Source: an uncultured Rhodospirillaceae bacterium (lineage in GTDB: Bacteria; Pseudomonadota; Alphaproteobacteria; UBA8366). Taken from it: a stretch of DNA of 64,000 nt. Both the position numbers and the translations under genes were made by a program. The notes beneath the pieces were generated by a model. It worked only from the letters and a program-made list of their open reading frames with translations. It was not told the DNA's origin and made no database searches. Position 1 is the first letter of the stretch; the number at the start of each line of letters is the position of its first letter. The stretch covers positions 1-64,000 of the forward strand of contig CAJWLM010000009.1 in the NCBI GenBank assembly GCA_913043025.1. Reading direction: 5' to 3'. This document shows positions 52,088-62,076 of this stretch, piece after piece.

Positions 52088-53059
52088 CTACCACCGTATC
52101 AGAGCAGAGCCCCATGTAAATCCTCCTCCCATAGCTGTAAGTGATATTAGATCCCCTGAAGAAAAGCATTGTCGAGATTGTGCATCAGCAAGCGCCATGG
52201 GAATAGTGGCCGCAGAGGTGTTAGCATGCTGATCGACAGTTACAACAACCTTTGATTTATCGATTGAAAGTTTCTTTGCAACGCTATCCATAATTCTTAT
52301 ATTTGCTTGATGTGGAACCAACCAATCAATATCGGAAATATCAAGATCGTTTTCAGCAAGTGATTCTTGAACAGTCTCTGCCATTCTCAATACCGCGTGT
52401 TTAAAAACATCAGCCCCATCCATCTCAATATAGCCCGCCTGGCCGTTGGTTGATGGCCCACCATTTGTCCACAATAATTTATAATAATCGCCATCAGAAT
52501 GAATATGAGTTGATAGCACTCCACGGTCCTCATTGCTCCCGATGTTATCTTCAGCACCTAGTACAACGGCACCAGCTCCATCACCAAACAACACGCATGT
52601 GCTGCGATCTTCCCAATCAACTATGCGGCTAAAGGTTTCGGCGCCTACAAGAAGAGCCTTATTAGCTTGACCAAGCCTTATCATATTGTCCACGGAGTTC
52701 AGTGCATAAATAAAGCCAGAACATGCCGCTTGAACATCAAATGCCGCTCCTCTCTTAACGCCCAATTTTGACTGGATATGCGTAGCGGTGGACGGAAACG
52801 TATTATCAGGTGTTACCGTCGCCAAAACGATCAGGTCAATTTCATCGAGAGTGATCCCTGCATTCGCAATTGCCACCTTAGAAGCTTCCACCCCTAGATC
52901 AGAAGTAAATTGGCCCTCGGCAGCAATATGGCGCTGCCTTATGCCCGTGCGCTTGGAGATCCACTCATCCGATGTGTCGAGATCCTTTGCCAGATCGTCA
53001 TTTGTGAGGATTTTATCTGGGAGGTACGACCCACACCCTAAAAAAACAGACCGTCGCAT
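52088..53059 (-). CDS. fabH: 3-oxoacyl-ACP synthase III
   Basis: The enzyme starts fatty-acid synthesis by condensing acetyl-CoA with malonyl-ACP. The Cys-His-Asn triad is visible in VQAACSGFIYA, WLVPHQANIRIMD and DQHANTSAATIP, and GGGFTWGSALIRW is the expected end. ATG 53059 (MRRSVFLGCGSYLPD) is chosen; it starts one base after the plsX stop, so the two are coupled. Confidence 0.96.
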   Translation of the reverse strand: MRRSVFLGCGSYLPDKILTNDDLAKDLDTSDEWISKRTGIRQRHIAAEGQFTSDLGVEASKVAIANAGITLDEIDLIVLATVTPDNTFPSTATHIQSKLGVKRGAAFDVQAACSGFIYALNSVDNMIRLGQANKALLVGAETFSRIVDWEDRSTCVLFGDGAGAVVLGAEDNIGSNEDRGVLSTHIHSDGDYYKLLWTNGGPSTNGQAGYIEMDGADVFKHAVLRMAETVQESLAENDLDISDIDWLVPHQANIRIMDSVAKKLSIDKSKVVVTVDQHANTSAATIPMALADAQSRQCFSSGDLISLTAMGGGFTWGSALIRW

Positions 53060-53060
53060 T

Positions 53061-54110
53061 CTAATCAGCCGCCTTTTTAGCGCCTTGAGCGTAATCCTCG
53101 CCAAGAAGATCGATGTCATCCGTTATTTTTTGTAGGAATTGGTGTGTGGCCATATCTGCAGCAACTTCAATAGCGCTGGCAAATCCAAAACCATCGGTAC
53201 CTCCATGGCTTTTAACAACAATGCCATTTAGCCCAAGCAACATTGCTCCGTTATACCGACGAGGGTCCGTTCGTGTACGGAGATTAGTTATTTCTCGCTT
53301 CGCTAGTAAATAACCAAGCCGGGCAATTAGGCTACCTCGGAAAGCATCTTTTAAAAAACCTGCGTACAACTTGATCATACCCTCAGCTGTCTTCAGCGCT
53401 ACATTTCCCGTAAAACCGTCAGTAACCACGACGTCAACTGTGCCGGCCGCGATGTCATCACCCTCCACAAAACCAACAAATTCCCCAGGCAAATCGGTTG
53501 AGCGCAAAATTGCAGATGCCTCTCTGATTTCCTCATGTCCTTTCAATTCCTCGACGCCAACATTAAGTAGACCAATCGTGGGCGTTCCGATACCGAGCAC
53601 GGTACGAGCGAACACCTCTCCCATCACCGCAAACTGGACGAGGTTTTTGGCATCGCATTGCAGGTTGGCACCCAAGTCTAACATGCAAGCCTCACCCTTT
53701 CGGGTAGGGTAAAATGCAGTAATTGCCGGCCGATCAATGCCGGGCAAAGTCTTAAGAACGAATTTTGCAATTGCCATTAAAGCCCCAGTGTTACCCGCAG
53801 AAACAACTGACGCCGCTTCCCCGTCAGCAACAGCGTTGATTGCAAGGCGCATACTCGAGTTCCTTCCAGATCGCAGTGCTACTGCTGGCTTTTCGCCGCT
53901 AGAGATTAAATCCTCCGTGTGGCGAATTGAACTTACGGCTGCCAAATCCGGATCTTTTTCTAGTAACGGTGCTATACGAGACTCATCTCCAACCATTAAA
54001 TAATGCACTTCTGGCATGCGGACCCGTGCGATTGAGGCCCCACGAATAATCATTTCGGGAGCATTATCACCGCCCATTGCATCCAAAGAAATTACGAGAT
54101 CATTTGGCAC
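53061..54110 (-). CDS. plsX: Phosphate acyltransferase PlsX
   Basis: The 349-residue protein has SLDAMGGDNAPEMIIRGA at the start, then HTEDLISSGEKPAVALR, VSAGNTGALMAIAKF, RPAITAFYPTR and DGFTGNVALKTAEG. PlsX makes acyl-phosphate from acyl-ACP for phospholipid synthesis. It lies between rpmF and fabH, the usual order. Confidence 0.96.
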   Translation of the reverse strand: MPNDLVISLDAMGGDNAPEMIIRGASIARVRMPEVHYLMVGDESRIAPLLEKDPDLAAVSSIRHTEDLISSGEKPAVALRSGRNSSMRLAINAVADGEAASVVSAGNTGALMAIAKFVLKTLPGIDRPAITAFYPTRKGEACMLDLGANLQCDAKNLVQFAVMGEVFARTVLGIGTPTIGLLNVGVEELKGHEEIREASAILRSTDLPGEFVGFVEGDDIAAGTVDVVVTDGFTGNVALKTAEGMIKLYAGFLKDAFRGSLIARLGYLLAKREITNLRTRTDPRRYNGAMLLGLNGIVVKSHGGTDGFGFASAIEVAADMATHQFLQKITDDIDLLGEDYAQGAKKAAD

Positions 54111-54140
54111 GGACTTAACAACCCAGCGTAAACCGGCTCC

Positions 54141-54338
54141 CTAAGCGTTAGCAGGCCAAGTTTCACCAGGCTCAACGACTTCTCTACCGTCGTAGTGGCC
54201 ACAAGCACCACAAACGTGATGAGGCCTCTTGAGCTCCCCACAATTGGGGCATTCATTACATGCAGCGGCTCTCAATGCGTCATGCGCACGACGCATGTTA
54301 CGTCTGGACTTCGAAATCTTACTTTTAGGAACAGCCAT
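54141..54338 (-). CDS. rpmF: Large ribosomal subunit protein bL32
   Basis: The 65-residue protein starts [19 protein letters not shown] and has the zinc-type Cys set [21 protein letters not shown] in parts. It sits between the DUF177 gene and plsX, its normal place. Confidence 0.96.
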   Translation of the reverse strand: MAVPKSKISKSRRNMRRAHDALRAAACNECPNCGELKRPHHVCGACGHYDGREVVEPGETWPANA

Positions 54339-54431
54339 GCGAGTTCCCTTTCAAATGGTGATATGTTAGATCGCTTAGACTGCTCGGTTTCATACAGAAA
54401 GATTGCCCGAACAGCAAGCAAAACACCTAAC

Positions 54432-54968
54432 CTACTTTTTATGCTTTAATTGGCCAAGCACAGAAAATGGTTTGTTATCATCGATATTCCGGTCGATTTC
54501 CCCGAACCAAAGACCGTCGGCAGGGATTTCTGCACCAGGTGCACGAGGGTAAGGATCAAGCAGAATTGCAAGTTGTTGAGCTGCGAGTTCACCAAAATCT
54601 ATTTGGTTATTTTCTATTGATTCAGCCGCTTCTGGCATCTCGATATCGATATCGGCACGCTGCCCCACACTAATCTTGTCAAAGAAATTCCATAAAATTG
54701 GTTGGTCAAGCTCAAATTTCACCGGCTCTAGGGTGACTACACACTTTTGAAAGCCAACCGCGGCAAGTCGGCCAGCTGCCTCAATTATGCCGGTTGATTC
54801 CCTTCGTTTAAATTTCAATGAGAACATAATGCTTTCTAACGAAATAAGATCAAACCGCGCACCTAACGAAGTCAACTCATCTTCCTTCGCCTCGCACTCT
54901 AATGACATCAAATCGGCCCCAATTTTATCGGCAGTTACAGGGCGCGAAAATTCTAAAATGTGACTCAT
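54432..54968 (-). CDS. DUF177/YceD-family protein
   Basis: The 178-residue protein shows the DUF177 pattern in the middle and end: CVVTLEPVKFELDQPI, IDIEMPEAAESIENNQIDFGELAAQQLAILLDPYPRAPGA in parts. In other bacteria this family is linked with 23S rRNA accumulation and is almost always encoded next to rpmF. It overlaps nothing and is separated from the cytochrome bc1 chaperone gene by three bases. Confidence 0.85.
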   Translation of the reverse strand: MSHILEFSRPVTADKIGADLMSLECEAKEDELTSLGARFDLISLESIMFSLKFKRRESTGIIEAAGRLAAVGFQKCVVTLEPVKFELDQPILWNFFDKISVGQRADIDIEMPEAAESIENNQIDFGELAAQQLAILLDPYPRAPGAEIPADGLWFGEIDRNIDDNKPFSVLGQLKHKK

Positions 54969-54971
54969 TTC

Positions 54972-55523
54972 TCAGGTGTATTCTGATGGGGAATAAAAAT
55001 TTATAACCCCTTTGGACAAATGCTCAAAAGTGGTCCCGTCTATATTGTCAATTTGCCTCTGAAAGTAAGCTGTTAAGGCCTCGACGCCCTTTTTCGGTTT
55101 AATCTCAAGGCCAAAGTATACATTCCGCTCCAGAGCAAAGCTAAGAGCCTCGGTTTCGGCGTTTAAGGTAGCCGCATCGTAAGCATCAAGTCGTCCATAG
55201 AAACCCTCGGCTATACGCTTCACTTTCTTGCCTACAGATAGATCACCAACACCCATCTCGCGAAGGTTTCGGTCAAGATCATCTATCAAAACAGTTGCGA
55301 GCATTTGTGATAAGTTAAACCCTTCTGGCGTTTTTTTGAGCCGCCTCATGACACAGTAGCAATGAAGAACTATCATATCAAAGCGTCCATTAGCGGTATC
55401 TGGGACATCAAATTCTTCATAAAGGAAACGTTGCCGTGCTTGCTCGACGATACGATCGTATAATGCCCGCGCCGGCACCTCAAGTGTGTCAGATGCAAAT
55501 AGAGACTTTATTTTTTTTAGCAT
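54972..55523 (-). CDS. Ubiquinol-cytochrome c chaperone-domain protein (CBP3/UQCC1-like)
   Basis: The 183-residue protein has the family core FDMIVLHCYCVMRRLKK, LSQMLATVLIDDLDRNLREMGVGDLSVGKKVKRIAEGFYGRLDAYD in parts. The mitochondrial relative (CBP3) helps cytochrome b maturation for complex III; bacterial members are little studied. The pairing with DUF177 upstream of rpmF-plsX is usual for alphaproteobacteria. Confidence 0.9.
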   Translation of the reverse strand: MLKKIKSLFASDTLEVPARALYDRIVEQARQRFLYEEFDVPDTANGRFDMIVLHCYCVMRRLKKTPEGFNLSQMLATVLIDDLDRNLREMGVGDLSVGKKVKRIAEGFYGRLDAYDAATLNAETEALSFALERNVYFGLEIKPKKGVEALTAYFQRQIDNIDGTTFEHLSKGVINFYSPSEYT

Positions 55524-55661
55524 GAAAACACTTTCATAAAAAAACTGGTAGATTGTACCTGATATTCCAGCCTAGTTTAGTGGATAAAATCAAGTTAAAA
55601 CAACGAGCACTTATTCCGAGGTGAAAATACCACCGAGCTACAATGAATAAGGTAAAGTAAC

Positions 55662-56117
55662 ATGGATAAGACCATCAAAAAATACTCATTACTGGCAGGG
55701 CTTGTTTTAATTGTCACAGCAACCTTAGGCGCTTGTTCAACGAAAACCGCTGTGCGCGGAAACCAGCCGACCGAATCACAAATTTCTAAAATTAAAATTG
55801 GTGAAACGAGCAGAGAACAAGTTGTAAAAATTCTCGGGAATCCCTCAACTCAAGGGACGTTTGATTCGCAAGTTTGGTATTACATCAGCCGGGAAACATC
55901 CCAGTGGGCTTTTCTGCCTGAAAACATAGTTGATCAGCAAGTTATAGCTATATATTTCAATCCACGCGGTAAGGTCCAACACTTAGAACAATACCAAACC
56001 GAGGACCGGCGTGATGTAGATTTGGTCAAACGAGAGACGCGCACGACTGGTCACGAACTAGGATTTTGGGAACAAATGTTTGGAAATCTTGGTTTGGGAA
56101 TACCAATGGGTGATTAA
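55662..56117 (+). CDS. bamE: Outer-membrane assembly lipoprotein BamE (SmpA/OmlA)
   Basis: The 151-residue lipoprotein has the lipobox VTATLGAC (Cys near residue 25) and the SmpA/OmlA domain: SKIKIGETSREQVVKILGNP and WYYISRETSQWAFLPE. It is an accessory subunit of the Bam complex that inserts β-barrels into the outer membrane. It is divergent from the bc1 chaperone gene and is followed by a strong terminator. Confidence 0.92.
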   Translation: MDKTIKKYSLLAGLVLIVTATLGACSTKTAVRGNQPTESQISKIKIGETSREQVVKILGNPSTQGTFDSQVWYYISRETSQWAFLPENIVDQQVIAIYFNPRGKVQHLEQYQTEDRRDVDLVKRETRTTGHELGFWEQMFGNLGLGIPMGD

Positions 56118-56130
56118 AAAACAAAGGTAA

Positions 56131-56167
56131 AGAAACCCCCGGCTATTAATTCGGGGGTTTCTTTTTT
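56131..56167. terminator. Intrinsic terminator between convergent bamE and hppA
   Basis: AGAAACCCCCG (56131-56141) and CGGGGGTTTCT (56152-56162) pair perfectly around a 10-base loop. T residues follow on the right for bamE, and A-rich sequence on the left (56115-56130) provides a T-run on the other strand, so it can stop both bamE and hppA transcripts. Confidence 0.92.
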
Positions 56168-56183
56168 ACTCTATTTCAACAGA

Positions 56184-58280
56184 TCAATGCGCTAACATTG
56201 CCAACAGAAGAAGTGCCACTATGTTTGTAATTTTAATCATAGGATTTACAGCAGGGCCGGCAGTGTCTTTGTATGGATCACCGACAGTGTCCCCGGTAAC
56301 TGCTGCATGATGTGCATCAGACCCCTTGCCCCCATGATTGCCATCCTCAATATACTTTTTAGCGTTATCCCAAGCGCCACCTCCCGCTGTCATCGAAATG
56401 GCTACAAATAACCCAGTCACGATGACCCCAAGAAGCATCGCTCCAAGTGCAGAGAATGCAGCAGATTTACCTGCTATGGCTTGGATCACGAGAAAGAGAA
56501 TAATTGGTGATAATACCGGAAGCATGGATGGAATAATCATTTCTTTGATTGCGGCCTTGGTTAACATGTCCACGCATGCGCCATATTCCGGTTTTGCCTT
56601 CCCCTTCATAATACCTTTTATCTCTTTGAACTGACGCCGTACTTCAACAACGACGGCACCAGCTGCCCGACCTACTGCGGTCATACCGAGAGCTCCAAAC
56701 AGATAAGGAAGGAGCCCACCTACAAAAAGGCCGACGACCACATAAGGGTTTGACAGAGAAAAGTCTACGTTCACTCCAGCAAAATATTTAAATTGATCTG
56801 GGTTAGACGTGAAGTGCTGGAGATCTTGAGTGTAAGCAGCAAATAAAACCAGTGCACCCAGTCCTGCGGATCCTATAGCATATCCCTTTGTTACCGCTTT
56901 AGTGGTATTGCCCACCGCATCCAATGCATCGGTGGTTTTCCGAACTTTCTCATTAAGATCGGCCATTTCTGCAATCCCGCCAGCATTATCAGTTACAGGT
57001 CCATACGCGTCGAGAGCAACCACGATGCCTGCAAGTGCAAGCATAGTTGTAACCGCTATAGCAATCCCGAAGAGACCGGCTAATAAAAAGGTCCCTATTA
57101 TCGCTGCACAGATAATTATTGCCGGTATCGCTGTTGCCTCCATCGAGATTGCTAGTCCTTGGATAACATTTGTGCCATGGCCGGTAGTAGATGCCTGAGC
57201 AACTGAACGGACCGGGCGGTATTCTGTGCCAGTATAGTACTCGGTAATCCAAACAATAAGACCAGTGGTGACTAATCCTATAATTCCGCAATAGAAAAGA
57301 TCTAGGCCGGAAGCAGATTGGCCCGAAATAACGAAGCTGCTATCTAAACCTATTACCTCATCAGTAACAAAATATAGAGCCACTGCCGAGAGAACTGTAC
57401 ATGCAATAAAGCCTTTGTACAGAGCGCCCATTATACTCTGGTTAGCGCCCAGTTTTACGAAAAAATTCCCAATTATTGTAGTAATGATACATGTTGCACC
57501 AATGACCAATGGGTAAACCATCATCTGTCCTTCGGTCGTGCCCGAGAAAAAGATCTGAGCTAACACCATAGTAGCGACTACGCTTACCACATACGTCTCG
57601 AATAAATCAGCGGCCATACCTGCGCAATCACCAACATTATCACCCACGTTGTCCGCAATAACTGCTGGATTACGAGGATCATCCTCAGGAATACCAGCCT
57701 CAACTTTACCAACGAGATCGGCTCCCACGTCCGCACCCTTCGTAAAAATTCCGCCCCCAAGCCGTGCAAATATGGATATTAATGAGGCGCCGAACCCCAA
57801 GGCTACTAATGGATCGACTATACCACGCTCACTAGCTCCACTTTCGATAAGAAATTTATAATAGCCTGTAACAGAAAGTAACGCTAAGCCGGCCACCAAC
57901 ATGCCTGTAACCGATCCCGCTTGGTAAGAAACCTTTAATCCCTCTGCAAGCCCCTTACTTGCGGCCTGAGTGGTTCGAACATTAGCTCGAACTGAAATAT
58001 GCATACCGATGTAGCCTGCAGCTCCTGACAAGACAGCACCGATTACGAATCCTATACCCACATGCCAGTTAAATAAATATACAAGGATTAATGCTATGGC
58101 GGCGCCAACCAATCCGATAGTGGTGTATTGTCGGTTTAGATAGGCAGCTGCCCCCTCTTGAATACCTGAGGCAATTTCCTGCATACGCTTGCTGCCTGCA
58201 TCCGCATTCAGCACCTGACGGCTTATAAAAACACCATAAAGAACGGCAAGGATACCGCACCCGATGACAATGTTTAGCAT
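56184..58280 (-). CDS. hppA: K+-independent H+-translocating pyrophosphatase
   Basis: The 698-residue integral membrane protein has the PPi-binding motifs ([36 protein letters not shown] and a terminal [18 protein letters not shown]) and about 16 membrane helices. Position 5 in [14 protein letters not shown] is Lys; Lys here (rather than Ala) is known to mark K+-independent proton pumps. It couples pyrophosphate hydrolysis to proton export. No partner gene is needed; it is convergent with bamE. Confidence 0.96.
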   Translation of the reverse strand: MLNIVIGCGILAVLYGVFISRQVLNADAGSKRMQEIASGIQEGAAAYLNRQYTTIGLVGAAIALILVYLFNWHVGIGFVIGAVLSGAAGYIGMHISVRANVRTTQAASKGLAEGLKVSYQAGSVTGMLVAGLALLSVTGYYKFLIESGASERGIVDPLVALGFGASLISIFARLGGGIFTKGADVGADLVGKVEAGIPEDDPRNPAVIADNVGDNVGDCAGMAADLFETYVVSVVATMVLAQIFFSGTTEGQMMVYPLVIGATCIITTIIGNFFVKLGANQSIMGALYKGFIACTVLSAVALYFVTDEVIGLDSSFVISGQSASGLDLFYCGIIGLVTTGLIVWITEYYTGTEYRPVRSVAQASTTGHGTNVIQGLAISMEATAIPAIIICAAIIGTFLLAGLFGIAIAVTTMLALAGIVVALDAYGPVTDNAGGIAEMADLNEKVRKTTDALDAVGNTTKAVTKGYAIGSAGLGALVLFAAYTQDLQHFTSNPDQFKYFAGVNVDFSLSNPYVVVGLFVGGLLPYLFGALGMTAVGRAAGAVVVEVRRQFKEIKGIMKGKAKPEYGACVDMLTKAAIKEMIIPSMLPVLSPIILFLVIQAIAGKSAAFSALGAMLLGVIVTGLFVAISMTAGGGAWDNAKKYIEDGNHGGKGSDAHHAAVTGDTVGDPYKDTAGPAVNPMIKITNIVALLLLAMLAH

Positions 58281-58422
58281 CGTTCAAACCTACTTTCGTT
58301 TTTTTGATAACTTCGTTTTAAAATAAATATTGCGACGTAGTGCTTTCCTAGACTTACACTGTACCTAGTAAGACCATGCCAGAAGCACATAGCGAAGGCA
58401 ACCACGCGAAACATTTAGTTGT

Positions 58423-59622
58423 TCAAACAGCACTGGCCCGTTTTTGACGCAACCAAATTACAGCTGCAACAACGAGAAATGCGGGCAAGATTAGCGCTGC
58501 ATTTACCGCAGTCCAGCCGATCAAATGTTGGATGGTGCCGGAGAAAAAAGCCGTCAAGACGACCGTGCCAAATACAAGCAAGTCATTGCAGCCTTGGACT
58601 TTTTCCTTTTCTTCTGGCTTATAAGCCTCAGTCAAAAGAGTTGTACCTCCGATGAATAGAAAGTTCCATCCAAGACCAAGGACAGTTAAGGCTAAAGCAA
58701 AATGACCAATAGTTTCCCCTGACATTGCTATTGTAGCTGCAATCATCATCAGGACTGCTCCCGCAATTAAAATATTATAAATACCGAATCGTTTTATGAG
58801 ATTTCCAGTAAAGAAACTAGGCAAATACATTCCTAGGATATGTGCCTGAATTATCCATTTCGTATCCTGAACCACAAAGCCACACACCTTCATTGCTAGT
58901 GGAGTTGAGGTCATAGACAAATTCATCAGTCCATAACCAAGCATTGAAGAAAGAACCGCCACAATAAAAACTGGTTGACGAATTATATCACCTAGCGGCC
59001 TGCCAGCTCGCCCTTTGCGTGCCTGTGGCTTTGGGATGTCTATGGCAAACAGAAGAATAGAAGTTACAACGGTGATACAACAAATTGTGAAGTATCCCCC
59101 GGCAAATAACACGGGTTCGAAAAGTCCATGTGTCTGACTTGCAAGCTCGGGCCCTGCGATGGCAGCAAATACGCCGCCTGCCATTACATAAGATATAGCA
59201 CGCCCCTTAAAAGCCTCGCTAGCCGTATCTGCAGCAGCAAAACGGTAATATTGCCAGCAAGCATTGTGGATACCCATTATGGCGCTGCCTAGCGCGAAAA
59301 AATAGAAATTCTCATTGAAGATTGCAAATGCGGCAATCGCAGCTCCACCGCAACCGACCAATTGGCCGCAAATGAAAACCGGCCGACGTCCAAAACGGCG
59401 CATCAGAAGTGATAAGGGTACGGTGCTTGATACGGTCATAACCCATTGCAATCCAAAAGGTACCGTTGCAAGAGCGGGATCGGGAGCCAACGTAATACCA
59501 ACTAATGCCGATATGGTCAGTACAATGGAGGTACCAGTCATTGACATGCCAAGGCATATTGAAAGCACAAGAACATTTTTCTTTGTTGGGTCGTAGACCG
59601 GAGAATTATTCGATGCAATCAT
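58423..59622 (-). CDS. Major-facilitator-superfamily transporter
   Basis: The 399-residue protein has about 12 hydrophobic segments and the cytoplasmic loop signature MRRFGRRPVFICGQL after helix 2. A longer, charged central loop (FAIDIPKPQARKGRAGRPLG in parts) divides the two halves. The substrate is unknown. It stands alone upstream of hppA. Confidence 0.85.
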   Translation of the reverse strand: MIASNNSPVYDPTKKNVLVLSICLGMSMTGTSIVLTISALVGITLAPDPALATVPFGLQWVMTVSSTVPLSLLMRRFGRRPVFICGQLVGCGGAAIAAFAIFNENFYFFALGSAIMGIHNACWQYYRFAAADTASEAFKGRAISYVMAGGVFAAIAGPELASQTHGLFEPVLFAGGYFTICCITVVTSILLFAIDIPKPQARKGRAGRPLGDIIRQPVFIVAVLSSMLGYGLMNLSMTSTPLAMKVCGFVVQDTKWIIQAHILGMYLPSFFTGNLIKRFGIYNILIAGAVLMMIAATIAMSGETIGHFALALTVLGLGWNFLFIGGTTLLTEAYKPEEKEKVQGCNDLLVFGTVVLTAFFSGTIQHLIGWTAVNAALILPAFLVVAAVIWLRQKRASAV

Positions 59623-59770
59623 TATACCGCTACCACCTAACTGATTAATTGAATGAGATTGATATCAGCGATAGCATGCTCTGAGTCGTACAGGAATTTA
59701 ATTTAGACAAACAGCATGCAATGTACGTTACGTGATAGCCACAAAAAAAGTTAAAAAGAGGTGTTACATT

Positions 59771-60016
59771 ATGCAATTTTACAAACCAGATTTGGGAACA
59801 AATCCAGATGACCCATTTGCAAGAGATGCTGCAGATAAACTGATCCGCCGTGCTTATTGGCTTGATATGACTGATCAATCTATAGTGTTGGCCCTTACAC
59901 AAGGGATAGGCGCAGCACTCAATAATGAGGAAAAACGTGTCCACCTTGTCGACATTGGGCGCGGTCATTTAGAAGAAAAAGTTTGCGTACAAGAATTAAT
60001 TCCGCCAGAAAATTAG
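59771..60016 (+). CDS. Small soluble protein, 81 residues, unknown function
   Basis: An AAGAGGTG site lies eight bases before ATG 59771. The sequence (MQFYKPDLGTNPDDPFARDA, DKLIRRAYWLDMTDQSIVLA, GRGHLEEKVCVQELIPPEN) has no membrane segment and contains a short helix followed by strands. It is convergent with the FliL-like gene (gap of three bases). No family was recognised. Confidence 0.5.
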   Translation: MQFYKPDLGTNPDDPFARDAADKLIRRAYWLDMTDQSIVLALTQGIGAALNNEEKRVHLVDIGRGHLEEKVCVQELIPPEN

Positions 60017-60019
60017 GAA

Positions 60020-60469
60020 TCACTGACTTTTTTTTGCATCAGTTGCCCGAATATCAGCATCCTGCTCGAACGCATTTTGTATTAAAACTGCCTTAATCTT
60101 ATTTTCACCTATTGCACGTTTCCCAGCGTTCATTAGGCGCGCCTTGACCGAGCGGATATTCACCCCGAGTGTTCCAGGACGCAGAGACCCAAAGTAGTCA
60201 AATAAGGACCTAAAGAACGCATCCTTAATTCGAGGGATGTAAAGTTCCGCCACATCTTTTGCATCAGAATCAATCATTTCCAAGGTTACTGTTAAGAAAA
60301 CATATTTTTCTACACGCCCCTCCCGTATAATAGGAACAGCAAGACTGGGAATAGGCACAAACTCTGGGTTATCTTCGACCAAATTCTGAGTTTTTTCAAC
60401 AGCGTACACACGCGGTAATATTGAAAAAACTAATAGAATTGTCAGAACCCAAACACGGTATAAGCTCAT
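60020..60469 (-). CDS. Exported FliL-like protein
   Basis: The ~149-residue protein has an N-terminal signal peptide (LYRVWVLTILLVFSILPRVYA). The mature part resembles the FliL core: FVPIPSLAVPII, EKYVFLTVTLEMIDSD and IPRIKDAFFRSLFDYFG. True FliL keeps its N-terminal helix as a membrane anchor in the flagellar basal body; whether this one stays anchored is uncertain. ATG 60469 is chosen for its signal peptide and GAGAAG upstream. It has no flagellar neighbours. Confidence 0.5.
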   Translation of the reverse strand: MSLYRVWVLTILLVFSILPRVYAVEKTQNLVEDNPEFVPIPSLAVPIIREGRVEKYVFLTVTLEMIDSDAKDVAELYIPRIKDAFFRSLFDYFGSLRPGTLGVNIRSVKARLMNAGKRAIGENKIKAVLIQNAFEQDADIRATDAKKSQ

Positions 60470-60608
60470 AATCTTCTCATTATCCGAACTACTTGTGAGT
60501 GTCTCAAGCAAGTTATAGATGTTTAATAAACCATATTTGCCGTGGTATTTTTCTCAGAGCTACTCAAGATCTAATTTTTTACCTGATAAAACAATACAAC
60601 AATATTGA

Positions 60609-61571
60609 TCAGGAGTGACAATATCCTTCTTTATTCACTTGCATTATATTTCCATCGGCACCGATAAGATTCACGCCTGGTTCTGCGGTTATTTTTCCGA
60701 TTGCTGTAATATTAACCCCGACATTGAGGAGTGAATCTGCTAAGTCTGGCTCACCTGTAAATACAAGTTCGTAATCATCGCCTCCACCTACAATAACCTG
60801 CCAAAGTTCACCGTTTTTAGCTATAGCGTTACGGGCTCCGCATGAGAGCGGGATTTCCGACATTTTAATTTCCGCTCCTAAACCTGCTATTTCAGTCAAA
60901 TGTCGGATATCTGCAAGCAATCCATCAGATATATCAGCCGCTGCGCTGGCTCTTCCTCGAAGCGCTATACCCAGGCGAATGCGAGGTTCCGGAATACGAT
61001 AACAGCCAATCAATTTCTGGATCAATACCTCGTCAAGATCCGCAAGCATTCCCTGCGCGGCTAGAAGTCCCAGCGCACCGTCACCAATGGTACCACTCAC
61101 AAAAATTGTTTCGCCCGACTTTGCCCCTGCCCGACGAAGGAGCTGCCCACGGGGTACATGTCCGAATAATGTTGCAGTCAGACAGGCTGGCCCAGGTGTC
61201 GACGTACTGTCGCCACCCAACAAATAAATATCAAACATTTCTTGTTGGACTTTGAGACCGGCACAGAAGGAAATAACCCACTCATCACTATAGCTTGACG
61301 GTAACGACCAATTCAGGGTGTAGCAAATTGGTTTGGTTCCCATAGCAGCGAGATCAGAAAGATTTACTCGTAATAATTTAGCCGCTACTTCTTCGGGAGA
61401 CTCACTGCCTAAAAAATGCACTCCAGCAACTATGGTATCAGTCGTAACCACGATTTCGTGACCTAATATTCCAGATATCACTCCAGCGTCATCTTTTAGA
61501 TCAAAAGCTCCGCTCCCCGATAAAGGAGCAAGTAAGTCACGAATGCGGCCAAATTCACCCTTGCCCAACAT
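60609..61571 (-). CDS. thiL: Thiamine-monophosphate kinase
   Basis: The 320-residue enzyme phosphorylates thiamine phosphate to thiamine diphosphate. Family blocks are LKDDAGVISG, VVTTDTIVAGVHF, VNLSDLAAMGTKP, YLLGGDSTSTPGPA, SGTIGDGALGL, ADISDGLLADIRHL and VGGGDDYELVFTG. Its start overlaps the end of nusB by 17 bases, so it ends the rib-nusB-thiL operon. Confidence 0.95.
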   Translation of the reverse strand: MLGKGEFGRIRDLLAPLSGSGAFDLKDDAGVISGILGHEIVVTTDTIVAGVHFLGSESPEEVAAKLLRVNLSDLAAMGTKPICYTLNWSLPSSYSDEWVISFCAGLKVQQEMFDIYLLGGDSTSTPGPACLTATLFGHVPRGQLLRRAGAKSGETIFVSGTIGDGALGLLAAQGMLADLDEVLIQKLIGCYRIPEPRIRLGIALRGRASAAADISDGLLADIRHLTEIAGLGAEIKMSEIPLSCGARNAIAKNGELWQVIVGGGDDYELVFTGEPDLADSLLNVGVNITAIGKITAEPGVNLIGADGNIMQVNKEGYCHS

Positions 61572-62076
61572 CAGAGTGCGTCCCTATCATTTCATCCGGA
61601 CGCAGGTCACGCGCAATCCGGTCCAAAAGCCCATTAACTAAAGCAGGCTCCCGTTCAGAAAAAAACCGTTCTGCTAACCCTACAAATTCGCTTATCGTGA
61701 CAGGTGGATCGATATCAAGCCTTTGACCAAGCTCATAGGTACCCACGCGCAGAATAGTCCTCAAAATAGTTTCTAACTGCCGAGGGGCTCTACCGGCAGC
61801 CATTGCGCCTCTTATTAAAACGTCAATATCATCGTAATTTGCATTAACGCCCCTGACTAAGTCACTACAAAATGCCATGTCGGTCTCGGCTGGCGGCCAA
61901 GCCAGTTGGTCCTCCGTTTCGCAATTTTCGTAGTTATTGTAATCTCGTCGACGAGCAACTTCATTCAGCACTTGGTCAGCAGGTTTTCCGCTTAGTTCCA
62001 TTTCATATAGGGATTGTACCGCAACGAGACGCGCCGCTCTCCTTGCGGGAGCCATATAAAATTTGGCAATACTCAT
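61555..62076 (-). CDS. nusB: Transcription antitermination factor NusB
   Basis: The 173-residue protein has the NusB fold: RRAARLVAVQSLYEMELSG in parts, then DIDVLIRGAMA, LETILRTILRVGTYEL and VTISEFVGLAERFF and GLLDRIARDLRP. NusB with NusE aids rRNA antitermination. Its ATG overlaps the ribH stop (ATGA). Confidence 0.95.
   Translation of the reverse strand: MSIAKFYMAPARRAARLVAVQSLYEMELSGKPADQVLNEVARRRDYNNYENCETEDQLAWPPAETDMAFCSDLVRGVNANYDDIDVLIRGAMAAGRAPRQLETILRTILRVGTYELGQRLDIDPPVTISEFVGLAERFFSEREPALVNGLLDRIARDLRPDEMIGTHSDVGQG

Noticed and set aside
56338-57198. Open plus-strand frames inside hppA
   Set aside because: They are antisense shadows of a clear 698-residue H+-pyrophosphatase gene.
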